64,000 bases of DNA from Geodermatophilus poikilotrophus. GTDB lineage: Bacteria > Actinomycetota > Actinomycetes > Mycobacteriales > Geodermatophilaceae. Position 1 is the stretch's first letter; each line of letters begins with the position of its first letter. The notes under the pieces were generated by a model. It was given only the letters and a program-made list of their open reading frames with translations, searched no databases and was not told the DNA's origin. The position numbers and the translations under genes were made by a program. Shown here one piece after another: positions 53,550 through 61,244 of the stretch. The stretch covers positions 694,376 to 758,375 of the forward strand of contig NZ_FOIE01000001.1 of NCBI RefSeq assembly GCF_900111455.1. The letters run 5' to 3'.

Positions 53550-56500
53550 TTACACATTGCGGCGGTACTGGCCGCCCACCTCGAAGAAGGCGTCGCTGAT
53601 CTGACCGAGCGAGCAGACCCGGACGGCGTCCATGAGGGCGGCGAACACGTTGCCGCCCTCGGTGGCCGCCCGCTGCAGCTCGGCCAGCGCGGCCGGCGCC
53701 TCGTCGGCGTGCCGGGCGTGGAAGTCCGCCAGCCGCTGCAGCTGCGACTGCTTCTCCGCCTCCGTGGCCCGGGCGAGCTCCACCGGCTTCGGCGGCGTCT
53801 CGTCGCGGTGCGGGTCGAGGAAGGTGTTGACCCCGACGATGGGCAGGCTGCCGTCGTGCTTGCGGTGCTCGTAGAGCATCGACTCGTCCTGGATCCTGCC
53901 GCGCTGGTAGCCGGTCTCCATCGCGCCCAGCACGCCGCCGCGCTCGGCGATCCGGTCGAACTCGGCCAGCACCGCCTCCTCGACCAGGTCGGTGAGCTCG
54001 TCGACGACGAACGAGCCCTGCAGCGGGTTCTCGTTGCCGGCCAGCCCCCACTCGCGGTCGATGATCATCTGGATGGCCAGCGCCCGGCGGACGGAGTGCT
54101 CGCTTGGGGTGGTGACGGCCTCGTCGTAGGCGTTGGTGTGCAGACTGTTGGCGTTGTCGTAGATGGCGCAGAGGGCCTGCAGCGTCGTCCGGATGTCGTT
54201 GAAGTCCATCTCCTGCGCGTGCAGCGACCGGCCCGAGGTCTGCACGTGGTACTTCAGCTGCTGCGACCGCGGACCGGCGCCGTAGCGCTCCTTCATCGCC
54301 ACCGCCCAGATGCGGCGGGCGACCCGGCCGATCACCGAGTACTCGGCGTCCATGCCGTTGGAGAAGAAGAAGGACAGGTTGGGCGCGAAGTCGTCGATCG
54401 CCATGCCGCGCGCCAGGTAGGCCTCGACGTAGGTGAACCCGTTGGCGAGGGTGAAGGCCAGTTGGCTGATCGGGTTCGCCCCGGCCTCGGCGATGTGGTA
54501 CCCGGAGATGGAGACCGAGTAGAAGTTGCGCACCCGGTGCTCGATGAACCACTGCTGGATGTCGGCCATGCAGCGCAGCGCGAACTCGGTCGAGAAGATG
54601 CAGGTGTTCTGGCCCTGGTCCTCCTTGAGGATGTCGGCCTGCACCGTGCCGCGGACGGTGGCCAGCACGAACGCCCGGATCTCCTCGGCCTCGGCGACGT
54701 CGGGCACGCGGCCCTCCTCCTCCCGGAACCGGTCCAGGCGCTGGTCGATCGCGGTGTTGAGGAACATCGCCAGCACCGCCGGGGCCGGGCCGTTGATCGT
54801 CATCGACACCGAGGTGGTCGGGTCGCAGAGGTCGAACCCGGAGTAGAGGACCTCCATGTCGTCGAGCGTGGCGATGGAGACCCCGGAGGTGCCGACCTTG
54901 CCGTAGACGTCGGGGCGCGGGTCGGGGTCGCGGCCGTAGAGGGTGACCGAGTCGAACGCCGTCGACAGCCGGGTCGCCTCGTTGCCGGCGGACAGGAGCT
55001 TGAAGCGGCGGTTGGTGCGGAAGGCGTCGCCCTCGCCGGCGAACATCCGCGCCGGCGCCTCGCCGGACCGCTTGAACGGGAAGACGCCGGCGGTGAACGG
55101 GTAGCCGCCGGGCAGGTTCTCCCGGCGCAGGAAGCGCAGCAGCTCGGCTTGGTCCCGGGTGCGCGGCAGTGCCACCCGCCGCACCTGGTTCCCGGACAGC
55201 GTCGTCCGGGTCAGCGGCGTGCGGACCTCCTTGCCGCGGACGGTGTAGACGTACTCGTCGCCCGAGTAGGCCTCCACCCGTGCGGGCCACTCGTCGAGGA
55301 GCTCGCGCACCTCGGGCAGCAGCTCCCGGTCCGCGGCCTCGACCGCGGCGCGGGCGGCCTGGGCGGCGTCCCCGTTGAGGACGTCGGCGGCCGTGGTCAG
55401 GTGCTGCCGCCGCCGGACGACCTCCGCCTGCGCCTCGGTGGCCGCGTGGTAGCCGCGCACCGCCTCGGTGATCTCGGCGAGGTACCGCGCGCGCTGCGCG
55501 GGGACGACGCTGGTCAGGCCGGACGACGCCGTGACGTCGACCCGCGGCAGGACGCCGGCGCCCGCGGGCAGGCCCTTCTCGACCAGCAGGCCGAGCAGGT
55601 GCTGGTAGAGCGCGGTGACCCCGTCGTCGTTGAACCGGGCGGCGCTGGTGCCGAACACCGGCATGGTCTCCCACGGCTGCCCGAACGCCTCGCGGTTGCG
55701 CACCATCTGCCGGGCGACGTCCCGCCGGGCGTCCTCGGCCCCGCGTCGCTCGTACTTGTTGATCGCGACGACGTCGGCGAAGTCGAGCATGTCGATCTTC
55801 TCCAGCTGCGACGCGGCGCCGAACTCCGGCGTCATCACGTACAGCGCGACGTCGGAGAACGGCACGATCCCGGCGTCGCCCTGCCCGATGCCCGGGGTCT
55901 CGACGATGACCAGGTCGAAGCCGGCGGCCTTGACCGCGCACAGCACGTCGTCCAGGTGCTCGGGCGTCTCCCCGCCGGCCGACCGGGTGGCCAGCGAGCG
56001 GAAGAAGGTGTGGCCGCCCTCGCCGGTCTCCAGGGCGTTCATCCGGATCCGGTCGCCGAGCAGCGCCCCGCCGCCGCGGCGCCGGGTGGGGTCGATCGCC
56101 AGGACGGCGACCCGCAGCTTGTCCTCCTGGTCGGTGCGCAGCCGGCGCAGCAGCTCGTCGGTCAGCGAGGACTTGCCCGAGCCGCCGGTCCCGGTGATGC
56201 CCAGCACCGGCACCGCCCGGCCCTCGGCCGCCTGCCGCACCCTGGTCGCGAGCCCGGCGTCGCGGCCGGACTCGAGCACGGTGATCGCGCGGGCCAGCGC
56301 GGCCGGGTCGCCGGTGAGGAGGGCCTCGACGTCCGGGCCGTGCTCGGTCAGGTCGACGTCGCACTCGCGGATCAGCTCGTTGATCATCCCCGGCAGGCCC
56401 AGGCGCTGGCCGTCCTCGGGGCTGAAGATCCGCACACCCTTCTCGCGCAGCGCGGCGATCTCCTCGGGGACGATCACGCCCCCGCCGCCGCCGAAGACCT

Positions 56501-56783
56501 TGACGTGCCCGGCGCCGGCCTCGGCCAGCCGCTCCACCAGGTAGCCGAAGTACTCGACGTGCCCGCCCTGGTAGGAGGAGATCGCGACGCCCTGCACGTC
56601 CTCCTCCAGCGCCGCCCGGACGACGCTGTCGACGCTGCGGTCGTGCCCGAGGTGCACCACCTCGGCGCCCTGGCTCTGCAGCAGCCGGCGCATCACGTTG
56701 ATCGCGGCGTCGTGGCCGTCGAACAGGCTCGCCGCGGTGACGAAGCGGACCGGGTGGGTGGGGACGTGCAGGTCGGACGGCAT
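53550..56783 (-). CDS. icmF: Fused isobutyryl-CoA mutase IcmF
   Basis: 1077 aa from ATG at 56783. Order: B12-binding domain (1-140) with the cobalt-ligand H24 in LFDGHDAAINVMRRLL and SYQGGHVEYFGYL; MeaB-type G-protein chaperone (about 185-430) with P-loop GITGTGGSGKSSLTDELLRR, VETPGIGQGD and INKYERRGAEDA; mutase TIM barrel (about 480-1070) with STAFDSVTLYGRDPDPRPDV, VSMTINGPA, SISGYHIAEAGANPISQLAF and YHVQTSGRSLHAQEMDFND. IcmF interconverts isobutyryl- and n-butyryl-CoA with adenosylcobalamin, and some members also act on pivalyl-CoA. It fits the acyl-CoA genes nearby. The promoter region contains a dyad around GGACGTCC. Confidence 0.95.
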   Translation of the reverse strand: MPSDLHVPTHPVRFVTAASLFDGHDAAINVMRRLLQSQGAEVVHLGHDRSVDSVVRAALEEDVQGVAISSYQGGHVEYFGYLVERLAEAGAGHVKVFGGGGGVIVPEEIAALREKGVRIFSPEDGQRLGLPGMINELIRECDVDLTEHGPDVEALLTGDPAALARAITVLESGRDAGLATRVRQAAEGRAVPVLGITGTGGSGKSSLTDELLRRLRTDQEDKLRVAVLAIDPTRRRGGGALLGDRIRMNALETGEGGHTFFRSLATRSAGGETPEHLDDVLCAVKAAGFDLVIVETPGIGQGDAGIVPFSDVALYVMTPEFGAASQLEKIDMLDFADVVAINKYERRGAEDARRDVARQMVRNREAFGQPWETMPVFGTSAARFNDDGVTALYQHLLGLLVEKGLPAGAGVLPRVDVTASSGLTSVVPAQRARYLAEITEAVRGYHAATEAQAEVVRRRQHLTTAADVLNGDAAQAARAAVEAADRELLPEVRELLDEWPARVEAYSGDEYVYTVRGKEVRTPLTRTTLSGNQVRRVALPRTRDQAELLRFLRRENLPGGYPFTAGVFPFKRSGEAPARMFAGEGDAFRTNRRFKLLSAGNEATRLSTAFDSVTLYGRDPDPRPDVYGKVGTSGVSIATLDDMEVLYSGFDLCDPTTSVSMTINGPAPAVLAMFLNTAIDQRLDRFREEEGRVPDVAEAEEIRAFVLATVRGTVQADILKEDQGQNTCIFSTEFALRCMADIQQWFIEHRVRNFYSVSISGYHIAEAGANPISQLAFTLANGFTYVEAYLARGMAIDDFAPNLSFFFSNGMDAEYSVIGRVARRIWAVAMKERYGAGPRSQQLKYHVQTSGRSLHAQEMDFNDIRTTLQALCAIYDNANSLHTNAYDEAVTTPSEHSVRRALAIQMIIDREWGLAGNENPLQGSFVVDELTDLVEEAVLAEFDRIAERGGVLGAMETGYQRGRIQDESMLYEHRKHDGSLPIVGVNTFLDPHRDETPPKPVELARATEAEKQSQLQRLADFHARHADEAPAALAELQRAATEGGNVFAALMDAVRVCSLGQISDAFFEVGGQYRRNV

Positions 56784-56823
56784 GTCGCTCCCAGCGTCGG
56801 ACGCGCGACGGACCCGCGCCGAT

Positions 56824-56842
56824 TTAGTTGGACGTCCTAGTA
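56824..56842. promoter_or_regulatory. Imperfect dyad around GGACGTCC upstream of icmF
   Basis: TTAGTTGGACGTCCTAGTA lies 41 bases before the icmF start, centred on GAC|GTC. It overlaps the stop codon (TAA) of the acetyltransferase gene. A TetR-type repressor of acyl-CoA genes is the likely binder; none is encoded beside it. Confidence 0.5.
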
Positions 56843-57414
56843 TCTCCCGCCGAGGCCGCCGTGTCCACGGTCGCCCCCGGTGGGGCCGGCGGGTCGTCGT
56901 CCTCGCCCGGGCCGGTGCCGAGCGGGCGCTGGGACCAGGCGACGTCGTGCCAGTGGCCGAGCTTCCAGCCCACCCGGCGGAACGTGCCGACCGGCTCGAA
57001 CCCCATCGCCGCGTGCAGCCCGACGCTGGCGTCGTTGGGCAGCACGACGCCGGCCAGGGCGGTGCGGAAGCCGCGGGCGGCCAGCCGGTCGAACAGCGCG
57101 GTGTAGAGGGCGCGGCCCGCGCCGGTGCGCCGTCGTCCGGTCTCGGTGTAGACGCTCACCGACGTCGACCAGTCGTAGGCGGCGCGGGCGTTGAAGGTCG
57201 AGCCGTAGGCGTAGCCGACCACCCGGCCGTCGTCCTCGAGCACCACCCAGGCGTGCCGGGCGAGGGCGGCCGCGATGCGACCGGCCACCTCTGCGGCCGT
57301 CGGGGGCTCCAGCTCGAAGGAGACGACGGTGTCGCGGACGTAGGGCTCGTAGATGCGGGCGCACGCCGCGGCGTCCTCGACCGTCGCGTCCCGGACCAGC
57401 CAGCTCTCCGCCAC
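56824..57414 (-). CDS. GNAT acetyltransferase, phosphinothricin-acetyltransferase-like
   Basis: 196 aa from GTG at 57414. The PAT-like signature is clear: WLVRDATVEDAAACARIYEP, YVRDTVVSFELEPPTAAEVA, VGYAYGSTFNARAAYDWSTSVSVYTE, then acetyl-CoA binding RRRTGAGRALYTALFDRLAA, ALAGVVLPNDASVGLHAAMG and FEPVGTFRRVGWKLGHWHDV. Members acetylate amino acids or analogues such as phosphinothricin or methionine sulfone. The last 30 residues are an acidic disordered tail. Its stop lies in the icmF operator. Confidence 0.9.
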   Translation of the reverse strand: MAESWLVRDATVEDAAACARIYEPYVRDTVVSFELEPPTAAEVAGRIAAALARHAWVVLEDDGRVVGYAYGSTFNARAAYDWSTSVSVYTETGRRRTGAGRALYTALFDRLAARGFRTALAGVVLPNDASVGLHAAMGFEPVGTFRRVGWKLGHWHDVAWSQRPLGTGPGEDDDPPAPPGATVDTAASAGDTRTSN

Positions 57415-57434
57415 CCGGCCATGGTGTCGCGTCG

Positions 57435-58568
57435 TCAGGGGAACGCGGCGTGCACGCCGTCGATCGACCAGATCGCCTCGGCGCCGACGACCTCGCGCAG
57501 GTCGCGGGAGTACTCGGCGAGGGCCCGCTCGTGGGTCAGCTCCCCGGCCAGCAGCTCGCGGGCGCCGGCGACCAGGCGGTCGAGGTCCTGCCGCACCCGC
57601 GCGCGCGTCATGCTCGGCGTCCGCGGGCCGTCGTCCCCGTCGAGGACGACGGCCGCCGGGTCGAACTGGCTGAAGGCCGGGTACCGGGTCGGATCGGGCA
57701 GCACGGAACGGAACGGCACCCCGGCGTTCGCCCAGTACTCGAACCAGCGCCCGCCCGAGAGCGCCAGCCACGGCGTGCCGACGGCGAGCGCGGCCATCCC
57801 GAACCCGGAGTGCGGGGCCAGCAGGACGTCGCACGCCTCCACCACGGCCAGCTGCTCGGCGAGGGGGACGTCGACGCAGTCCACGGGACGGGACCGGTGC
57901 GCCAGCAGCACGTCGACGTCCGCCCGCGCCCAGGAGGTGGAGCTGCGCTCGTCCCGGGCCAGCCGGCCGAGCAGGACCAGCTGCAGGCCGGGGACGGCGT
58001 CGGTCAGGGCGTCGAGCACCAGCCGCCAGGAGGCGACCGAGGGGTACAGCGACGGGTCGCTCGACCCGGCGGGGAGGACGGCGATCCGCGGACGGGCGTC
58101 GTCGCCGACCCGGCGGGGAGCCGCGGCCCGGGCGGCGGCGGGGAGGTCGAGGCGCACCGGCTGGTGCGGGAGGTAGCCGACGCGGTCGGCGCCGACGACC
58201 GAGCGACCGGTCCGCGGGCGCAGGTGCGCGTCGGAGGCGGTGTAGTGGTCGCGCATCCCCGGGAAGAGGTCGAGCTGGAAGGGCTGGTGGCGGCGGGTGT
58301 CGTCGACCACCCAGTCCCAGTCGCGCGGGACGGCGGCCAGCCGCTCCGCCGCGGCCGGGTCGGCCTCGAGGAACGGCCCGTCCACGGGGAAGACGGCCGA
58401 CACCGCTGGGCACCAGGTGGCCAGCTCGGTCGGGGTGGCCGCGTTGAGCAGCACGGACACCTCCCGCCCCGGTACGGCGGCGGCGTGCCCGACGCAGTAC
58501 TGCAGCGCCTCGACGGCGTGGCCCAGCTGCTGGGCGTAGGAGAAGTCGACGAGCAGTCGGTCGGTCAC
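57435..58568 (-). CDS. GT-B-fold glycosyltransferase (family 9-like)
   Basis: 377 aa, GTG behind GAGGA that is part of the 62-base repeat. Two Rossmann halves: N-terminal with YAQQLGHAVEALQYCVGHAA and VSVLLNAATPTELATWCPAV, and C-terminal with IAVLPAGSSDPSLYPSVASW, LQLVLLGRLARDERS, the nucleotide-sugar loop CDVLLAPHSGFGMAALAVGTPWLALSGGRWFEYW. The PHSGFGMAALAVGTP motif resembles heptosyltransferases (GT9). Substrate unknown; no glycan cluster is adjacent. Twenty bases upstream of the acetyltransferase gene on the same strand. Confidence 0.78.
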   Translation of the reverse strand: MTDRLLVDFSYAQQLGHAVEALQYCVGHAAAVPGREVSVLLNAATPTELATWCPAVSAVFPVDGPFLEADPAAAERLAAVPRDWDWVVDDTRRHQPFQLDLFPGMRDHYTASDAHLRPRTGRSVVGADRVGYLPHQPVRLDLPAAARAAAPRRVGDDARPRIAVLPAGSSDPSLYPSVASWRLVLDALTDAVPGLQLVLLGRLARDERSSTSWARADVDVLLAHRSRPVDCVDVPLAEQLAVVEACDVLLAPHSGFGMAALAVGTPWLALSGGRWFEYWANAGVPFRSVLPDPTRYPAFSQFDPAAVVLDGDDGPRTPSMTRARVRQDLDRLVAGARELLAGELTHERALAEYSRDLREVVGAEAIWSIDGVHAAFP

Positions 58569-58582
58569 GCGTCCTCATCGCT

Positions 58583-58644
58583 GGCGCTCGTCGGACCCGT
58601 GCCCGGCGGTGCTGTGCTCGTGCGCGACCTCGCGAGCTCGGTCA
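58583..58644 (-). repeat. 62-base intergenic repeat, copy B
   Basis: Same length and ends as copy A at 25160-25221, with a different 32-base middle. Read on the minus strand it runs from TGACCGAGCTCGCGAG to GTCCGACGAGCGCC and is followed by GCGATGAGGA, the ribosome site of the glycosyltransferase gene. Confidence 0.6.
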
Positions 58645-58693
58645 CTGCCCGCAGCGTCGCAGCGGCCGCAACCGGGTTCTCCGGAGGCGCCCG

Positions 58694-58706
58694 TAGCGTG
58701 GACGGC
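58694..58706 (+). promoter_or_regulatory. Leaderless promoter -10 box
   Basis: TAGCGT at 58694-58699 followed by seven bases and the GTG of the VTT-domain gene. It is the same box and spacing as at 3268 and 3341 and fixes the start of this gene. Confidence 0.65.
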
Positions 58707-59300
58707 GTGCGCCCCGGGCCCGGATCCCCCCTCCCGGAGCCGGAGAGCCCGCCGACCCGCCGGCCGTGGCTGCGGCTCGCCGTCCTGGGGGTGCTGCTCG
58801 CGGCGGCCACCGTGGTGGCGCTGACCGTGGAGCGGCCCGGCGTCCCGGCGCTGCAGGGCTGGCTGGACGAAGCGGGGCCGCTCGGCTGGAGCGCCGTCGT
58901 CCTGGCCGTGTCCGGTGCGCTGATGGCGCCGGTCCCCCGGACCGCCCTGTCGGTGCTGCTGGGCGCCGCGGCGGGGTTCCCGGCGGGGCTCGCGGTGGCC
59001 GTGCTGGCCGGCTGGTTCGGCGGGATGGGCGGTTTCGCCCTCGGCCGGCACCTGGGCCGCGACGCCGTCGCCCGGCTCACCGGCTCGCGGCTGGCGCGCG
59101 CCGACCGGCTGTTCCGGGACCGCGGCTTCCTCGCCGTCGCGCTCGCGCGGGTGAGCCCGGTGCCGTTCTGGATCGTCAGCTACGCCGCGGGCCTGTCGAG
59201 CATCCGGTGGCTGCCCGCCACGCTCGGCACCCTCGTCGGCGTCGTGCCGGGGGCGGTGCTGCACGTCGGCATCGGCGCCTCTGTGGTCGGCTGGCTCTAG
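58707..59300 (+). CDS. VTT-domain (TVP38/TMEM64, DedA-like) membrane protein
   Basis: 197 aa from the leaderless GTG at 58707. Membrane segments at about 28-44, 62-85, 90-118, 140-160 and 170-195. The VTT signatures are LMAPVPRTALSVLLGAAAGFPAGL, GWFGGMGGFALGRHLGRDAV and the glycine-rich re-entrant part ALARVSPVPFWIVSYAAGLS. Members are thought to act in lipid scrambling or undecaprenyl-phosphate transport. The first 25 residues are proline-rich and cytoplasmic. Confidence 0.85.
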   Translation: MRPGPGSPLPEPESPPTRRPWLRLAVLGVLLAAATVVALTVERPGVPALQGWLDEAGPLGWSAVVLAVSGALMAPVPRTALSVLLGAAAGFPAGLAVAVLAGWFGGMGGFALGRHLGRDAVARLTGSRLARADRLFRDRGFLAVALARVSPVPFWIVSYAAGLSSIRWLPATLGTLVGVVPGAVLHVGIGASVVGWL

Positions 59301-59393
59301 CCCCCCTTTCGGGTCACCCCCGTCGTGTCGGGTCCGCACAAGGGGTGCCTGGTGTCACAATGGTGAACAACAGGTGAACGAGAGGTGGCTGTC

Positions 59394-59537
59394 ATGCGTA
59401 TGGATACGTGTCCGCAGGTGCGTTGGGTCCCCGTCGTGGACAGCGCCGGGCACCGGCACATGGAGATGCGCTGGACCGTGCCCACCAAGCCGACCGCGCA
59501 GCCGACCGCCGCTCCGGCCACGCTCCGCGCCGCCTGA
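59394..59537 (+). CDS. Small conserved-looking protein, 47 aa
   Basis: ATG at 59394 behind GAGAGGTGG. The product begins MRMDTCPQVRWVPVVDSAGH and continues RHMEMRWTVPTK, then a threonine/alanine/proline tail. Codon use in the first part is less GC-biased than the neighbours (CGT, GAT, ACG), and the upstream 90 bases are also less GC-rich, with two tandem GGTGAAC units. I recall similar short W/M-rich proteins in related actinobacteria but know no function. A hairpin follows the stop by 12 bases, supporting a discrete transcript. Confidence 0.6.
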   Translation: MRMDTCPQVRWVPVVDSAGHRHMEMRWTVPTKPTAQPTAAPATLRAA

Positions 59538-59549
59538 CCGGTTCGCCGT

Positions 59550-59581
59550 CGCCGAGCCGACCCCTGGTGATCGGCTCGGCG
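59550..59581 (+). terminator. Hairpin after the 47-aa gene
   Basis: Perfect 11-bp stem CGCCGAGCCGA / TCGGCTCGGCG with a 10-base loop, starting 13 bases after the stop. Confidence 0.65.
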
Positions 59582-59692
59582 AGGTGACCCCTCGACCGGC
59601 CTCACCCGGCCGGGTGCTCCGGGTCCTGCCCTGCTGGACTCCCGCTCGCCGGATCGGCCGGCCGCCGTATCGGCTGGAGCCGCTCCCGGCCG

Positions 59693-59760
59693 TGATCATG
59701 GGGGTGTCGCCGCCTGGCGCGGCGTGTCCCCGCGCGTCGCCGGCAACAAGCCCATGATCA
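59693..59760. repeat. 68-base inverted-repeat element
   Basis: Ends are perfect 10-base inverted copies, TGATCATGGG (59693-59702) and CCCATGATCA (59751-59760), each itself containing the palindrome TGATCA. The interior (GTGTCGCC ... GGCGTGTCCCC ... GCGTCGCCGG) is partly self-complementary. It has the look of a short palindromic mobile or REP-like element in an otherwise empty region. Confidence 0.65.
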
Positions 59761-59944
59761 ACACTGGCTGGCTCGGCGGATCGCCGTCATCCGCTCCGAC
59801 CGGCCCAGCAGAGCGTGCGCTCGCCAGCGCCTGCCTGCAGGGCCTCGACCGACTCCTGCCCGGCCGACGGACCCCCACGAGCGGCGCTACCTCGGGCGGG
59901 GCCGCGAGCTCGCCGGACTCCTCGCGCGGGCAGGCGGCTGGACG
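59761..59944. other. Intergenic region without a recognisable gene
   Basis: Together with 59582-59692 this makes about 400 bases between the 47-aa gene and the MshC-like gene. Apart from the hairpin at 59550 and the inverted repeat at 59693 I see no gene; short open frames such as ERRYLGRGRELAGLLARAGG near 59880 may be relics but match nothing I know. Confidence 0.5.
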
Positions 59945-61120
59945 TCAGCCGAGCGCGAGCACCCGCACCAGCTGGCGGGCGGCGTCCCCGCCGTCGGTGA
60001 GGGCGACGTCCAGAGCGCCGGAGACGTCGAGGTCGTCGAACAGCCGGTCGGCCACCGCGCGGCTCGCCGCCGGCGACGAGCCGGGACGGCCGGCGGCGGC
60101 GAACAGCTGGTCCAGCCGCGCGGACGCCGTCTCGAGCAGCTCGGGCCGGTACTCCCACGGCTGCGACCACGGCCGGTCCAGCACGAGCAACCGCAACGCC
60201 GGTCCGGAGGTCACTCGCAGCAGGTCGGCGACCAGCGTCAGGTTGCCCGTCGACTTCGCCATCTTGGCGCCGTCCTGGGACACCGCCCCGACGTGCACCT
60301 GGCTGCGCGCGAACGGCGCCACCCCCGAGGCCGCCTCGGCCATCGCCGCCTGGTGCGCGTGGTGCGGGAAGGCCAGGTCGGCGCCGCCCACCAGGACGTC
60401 CACACCCCGACCCAGCGTCGCGGTCGCCATCGCCGCACACTCGGCGTGCCAGCCCGGCCGCCCCCAGCCCCACGGGGAGGGCCAGGCGGGGTCCCGCTCG
60501 CCGGAGGGCCGCCACACCGGCACGTCGGTGGGGTCCTCGCGCAGCGGGCCGTCCGGCTCGTCGCCGAACTCGGCGGCCAGCTCGTGCGCCCGGTCGTGCG
60601 ACAGCCCCGACGCCGCCACGGCCTCGGCACCGCGGAAGAACACGTGCCCCTCCCGCTCGTACGCCCGCCCGGCCCGCAGCAGCGCCGCAGCCAGCTGCTG
60701 CACGTGCGTGATGTGGTGCCGGGCCCGCGGTGCGTGGGTCGGCGGCCGCACCCCGAGGGCGCGCATGTCCTGCTCGAAGGCGAACTCCTGGCCCAGCGCG
60801 AACTCGTCGTAGTGCCGGCCGCGGGCGTCGGCGGCGCGGGTCAGCACGTCGTCGACGTCGGTCACGTTCCGGCTGGTCACCACCTCGACCCCGGCCAGCC
60901 GCAGCACCGACGTGAGGACGTCGGCCCACACGAACGTCGCCGCGTGCCCGAGGTGCGTCACGTCGTAGGGCGTGATGCCGCAGACGTACACGCGCGCGGG
61001 GCTGACCACCGGCAGCGGTCGGCCACCCAGCCGCAGCTCGGCACTGAGGACGTCGACCGGCTCGGCGACGCGGCCGGCGACGCCGACGATCCCGGGTGGA
61101 GTAGCAGCAGGCAGGGGCAT
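59945..61120 (-). CDS. mshC: MshC-like cysteine ligase (cysteinyl-tRNA-synthetase fold)
   Basis: 391 aa from ATG at 61120 (AGGATGG upstream). MshC joins cysteine to glucosaminyl-inositol in mycothiol synthesis. The class-I catalytic core is visible: zinc ligand C47 in VYVCGITPYDVTHLGH, HIGH motif HLGH 56-59, FVWADVLTSVLRLAGVEV, NVTDVDD, second zinc site W224-HAEC228 and HH253-254 in ADLAFPHHAHQ, and KMSKS variant KMAKS (286-290). CGITPYD and the missing anticodon-binding domain favour MshC over CysS. The FPHH(E) and KMSKS motifs deviate from canonical MshC, so it could be a paralogue with another acceptor. Divergent from the clpC2-like gene. Confidence 0.68.
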   Translation of the reverse strand: MPLPAATPPGIVGVAGRVAEPVDVLSAELRLGGRPLPVVSPARVYVCGITPYDVTHLGHAATFVWADVLTSVLRLAGVEVVTSRNVTDVDDVLTRAADARGRHYDEFALGQEFAFEQDMRALGVRPPTHAPRARHHITHVQQLAAALLRAGRAYEREGHVFFRGAEAVAASGLSHDRAHELAAEFGDEPDGPLREDPTDVPVWRPSGERDPAWPSPWGWGRPGWHAECAAMATATLGRGVDVLVGGADLAFPHHAHQAAMAEAASGVAPFARSQVHVGAVSQDGAKMAKSTGNLTLVADLLRVTSGPALRLLVLDRPWSQPWEYRPELLETASARLDQLFAAAGRPGSSPAASRAVADRLFDDLDVSGALDVALTDGGDAARQLVRVLALG

Positions 61121-61196
61121 GCCGCCATCCTGCCCGCTGCGCTCACCCCTCCCGCAGCAGCCCGCGGACGCCACACACGGATCACCGGATCGCATC

Positions 61197-61244
61197 GTCA
61201 ACCGCAGGTTGACGCACCGGGACCGTCAACCTACGGTTGACGGC
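61197..61244 (+). promoter_or_regulatory. Complete leaderless promoter overlapped by two perfect operators
   Basis: Palindromes GTCAACC-GCA-GGTTGAC (61197-61213) and GTCAACC-TAC-GGTTGAC (61225-61241) are centred 28 bp apart. The -35 box TTGACG (61209-61214) lies in the end of the first; 17 bases later the -10 box TACGGT (61232-61237) lies in the second and ends seven bases before ATG. Binding at both sites would occlude the promoter, as expected for autorepression by the HTH protein it drives. Confidence 0.85.

Noticed and set aside
53709-56840. A 1043-codon plus-strand frame opposite icmF
   Set aside because: Composition (long V/L/D/G/R runs without motifs) is typical of antisense shadows in GC-rich DNA; icmF on the other strand has every expected motif.
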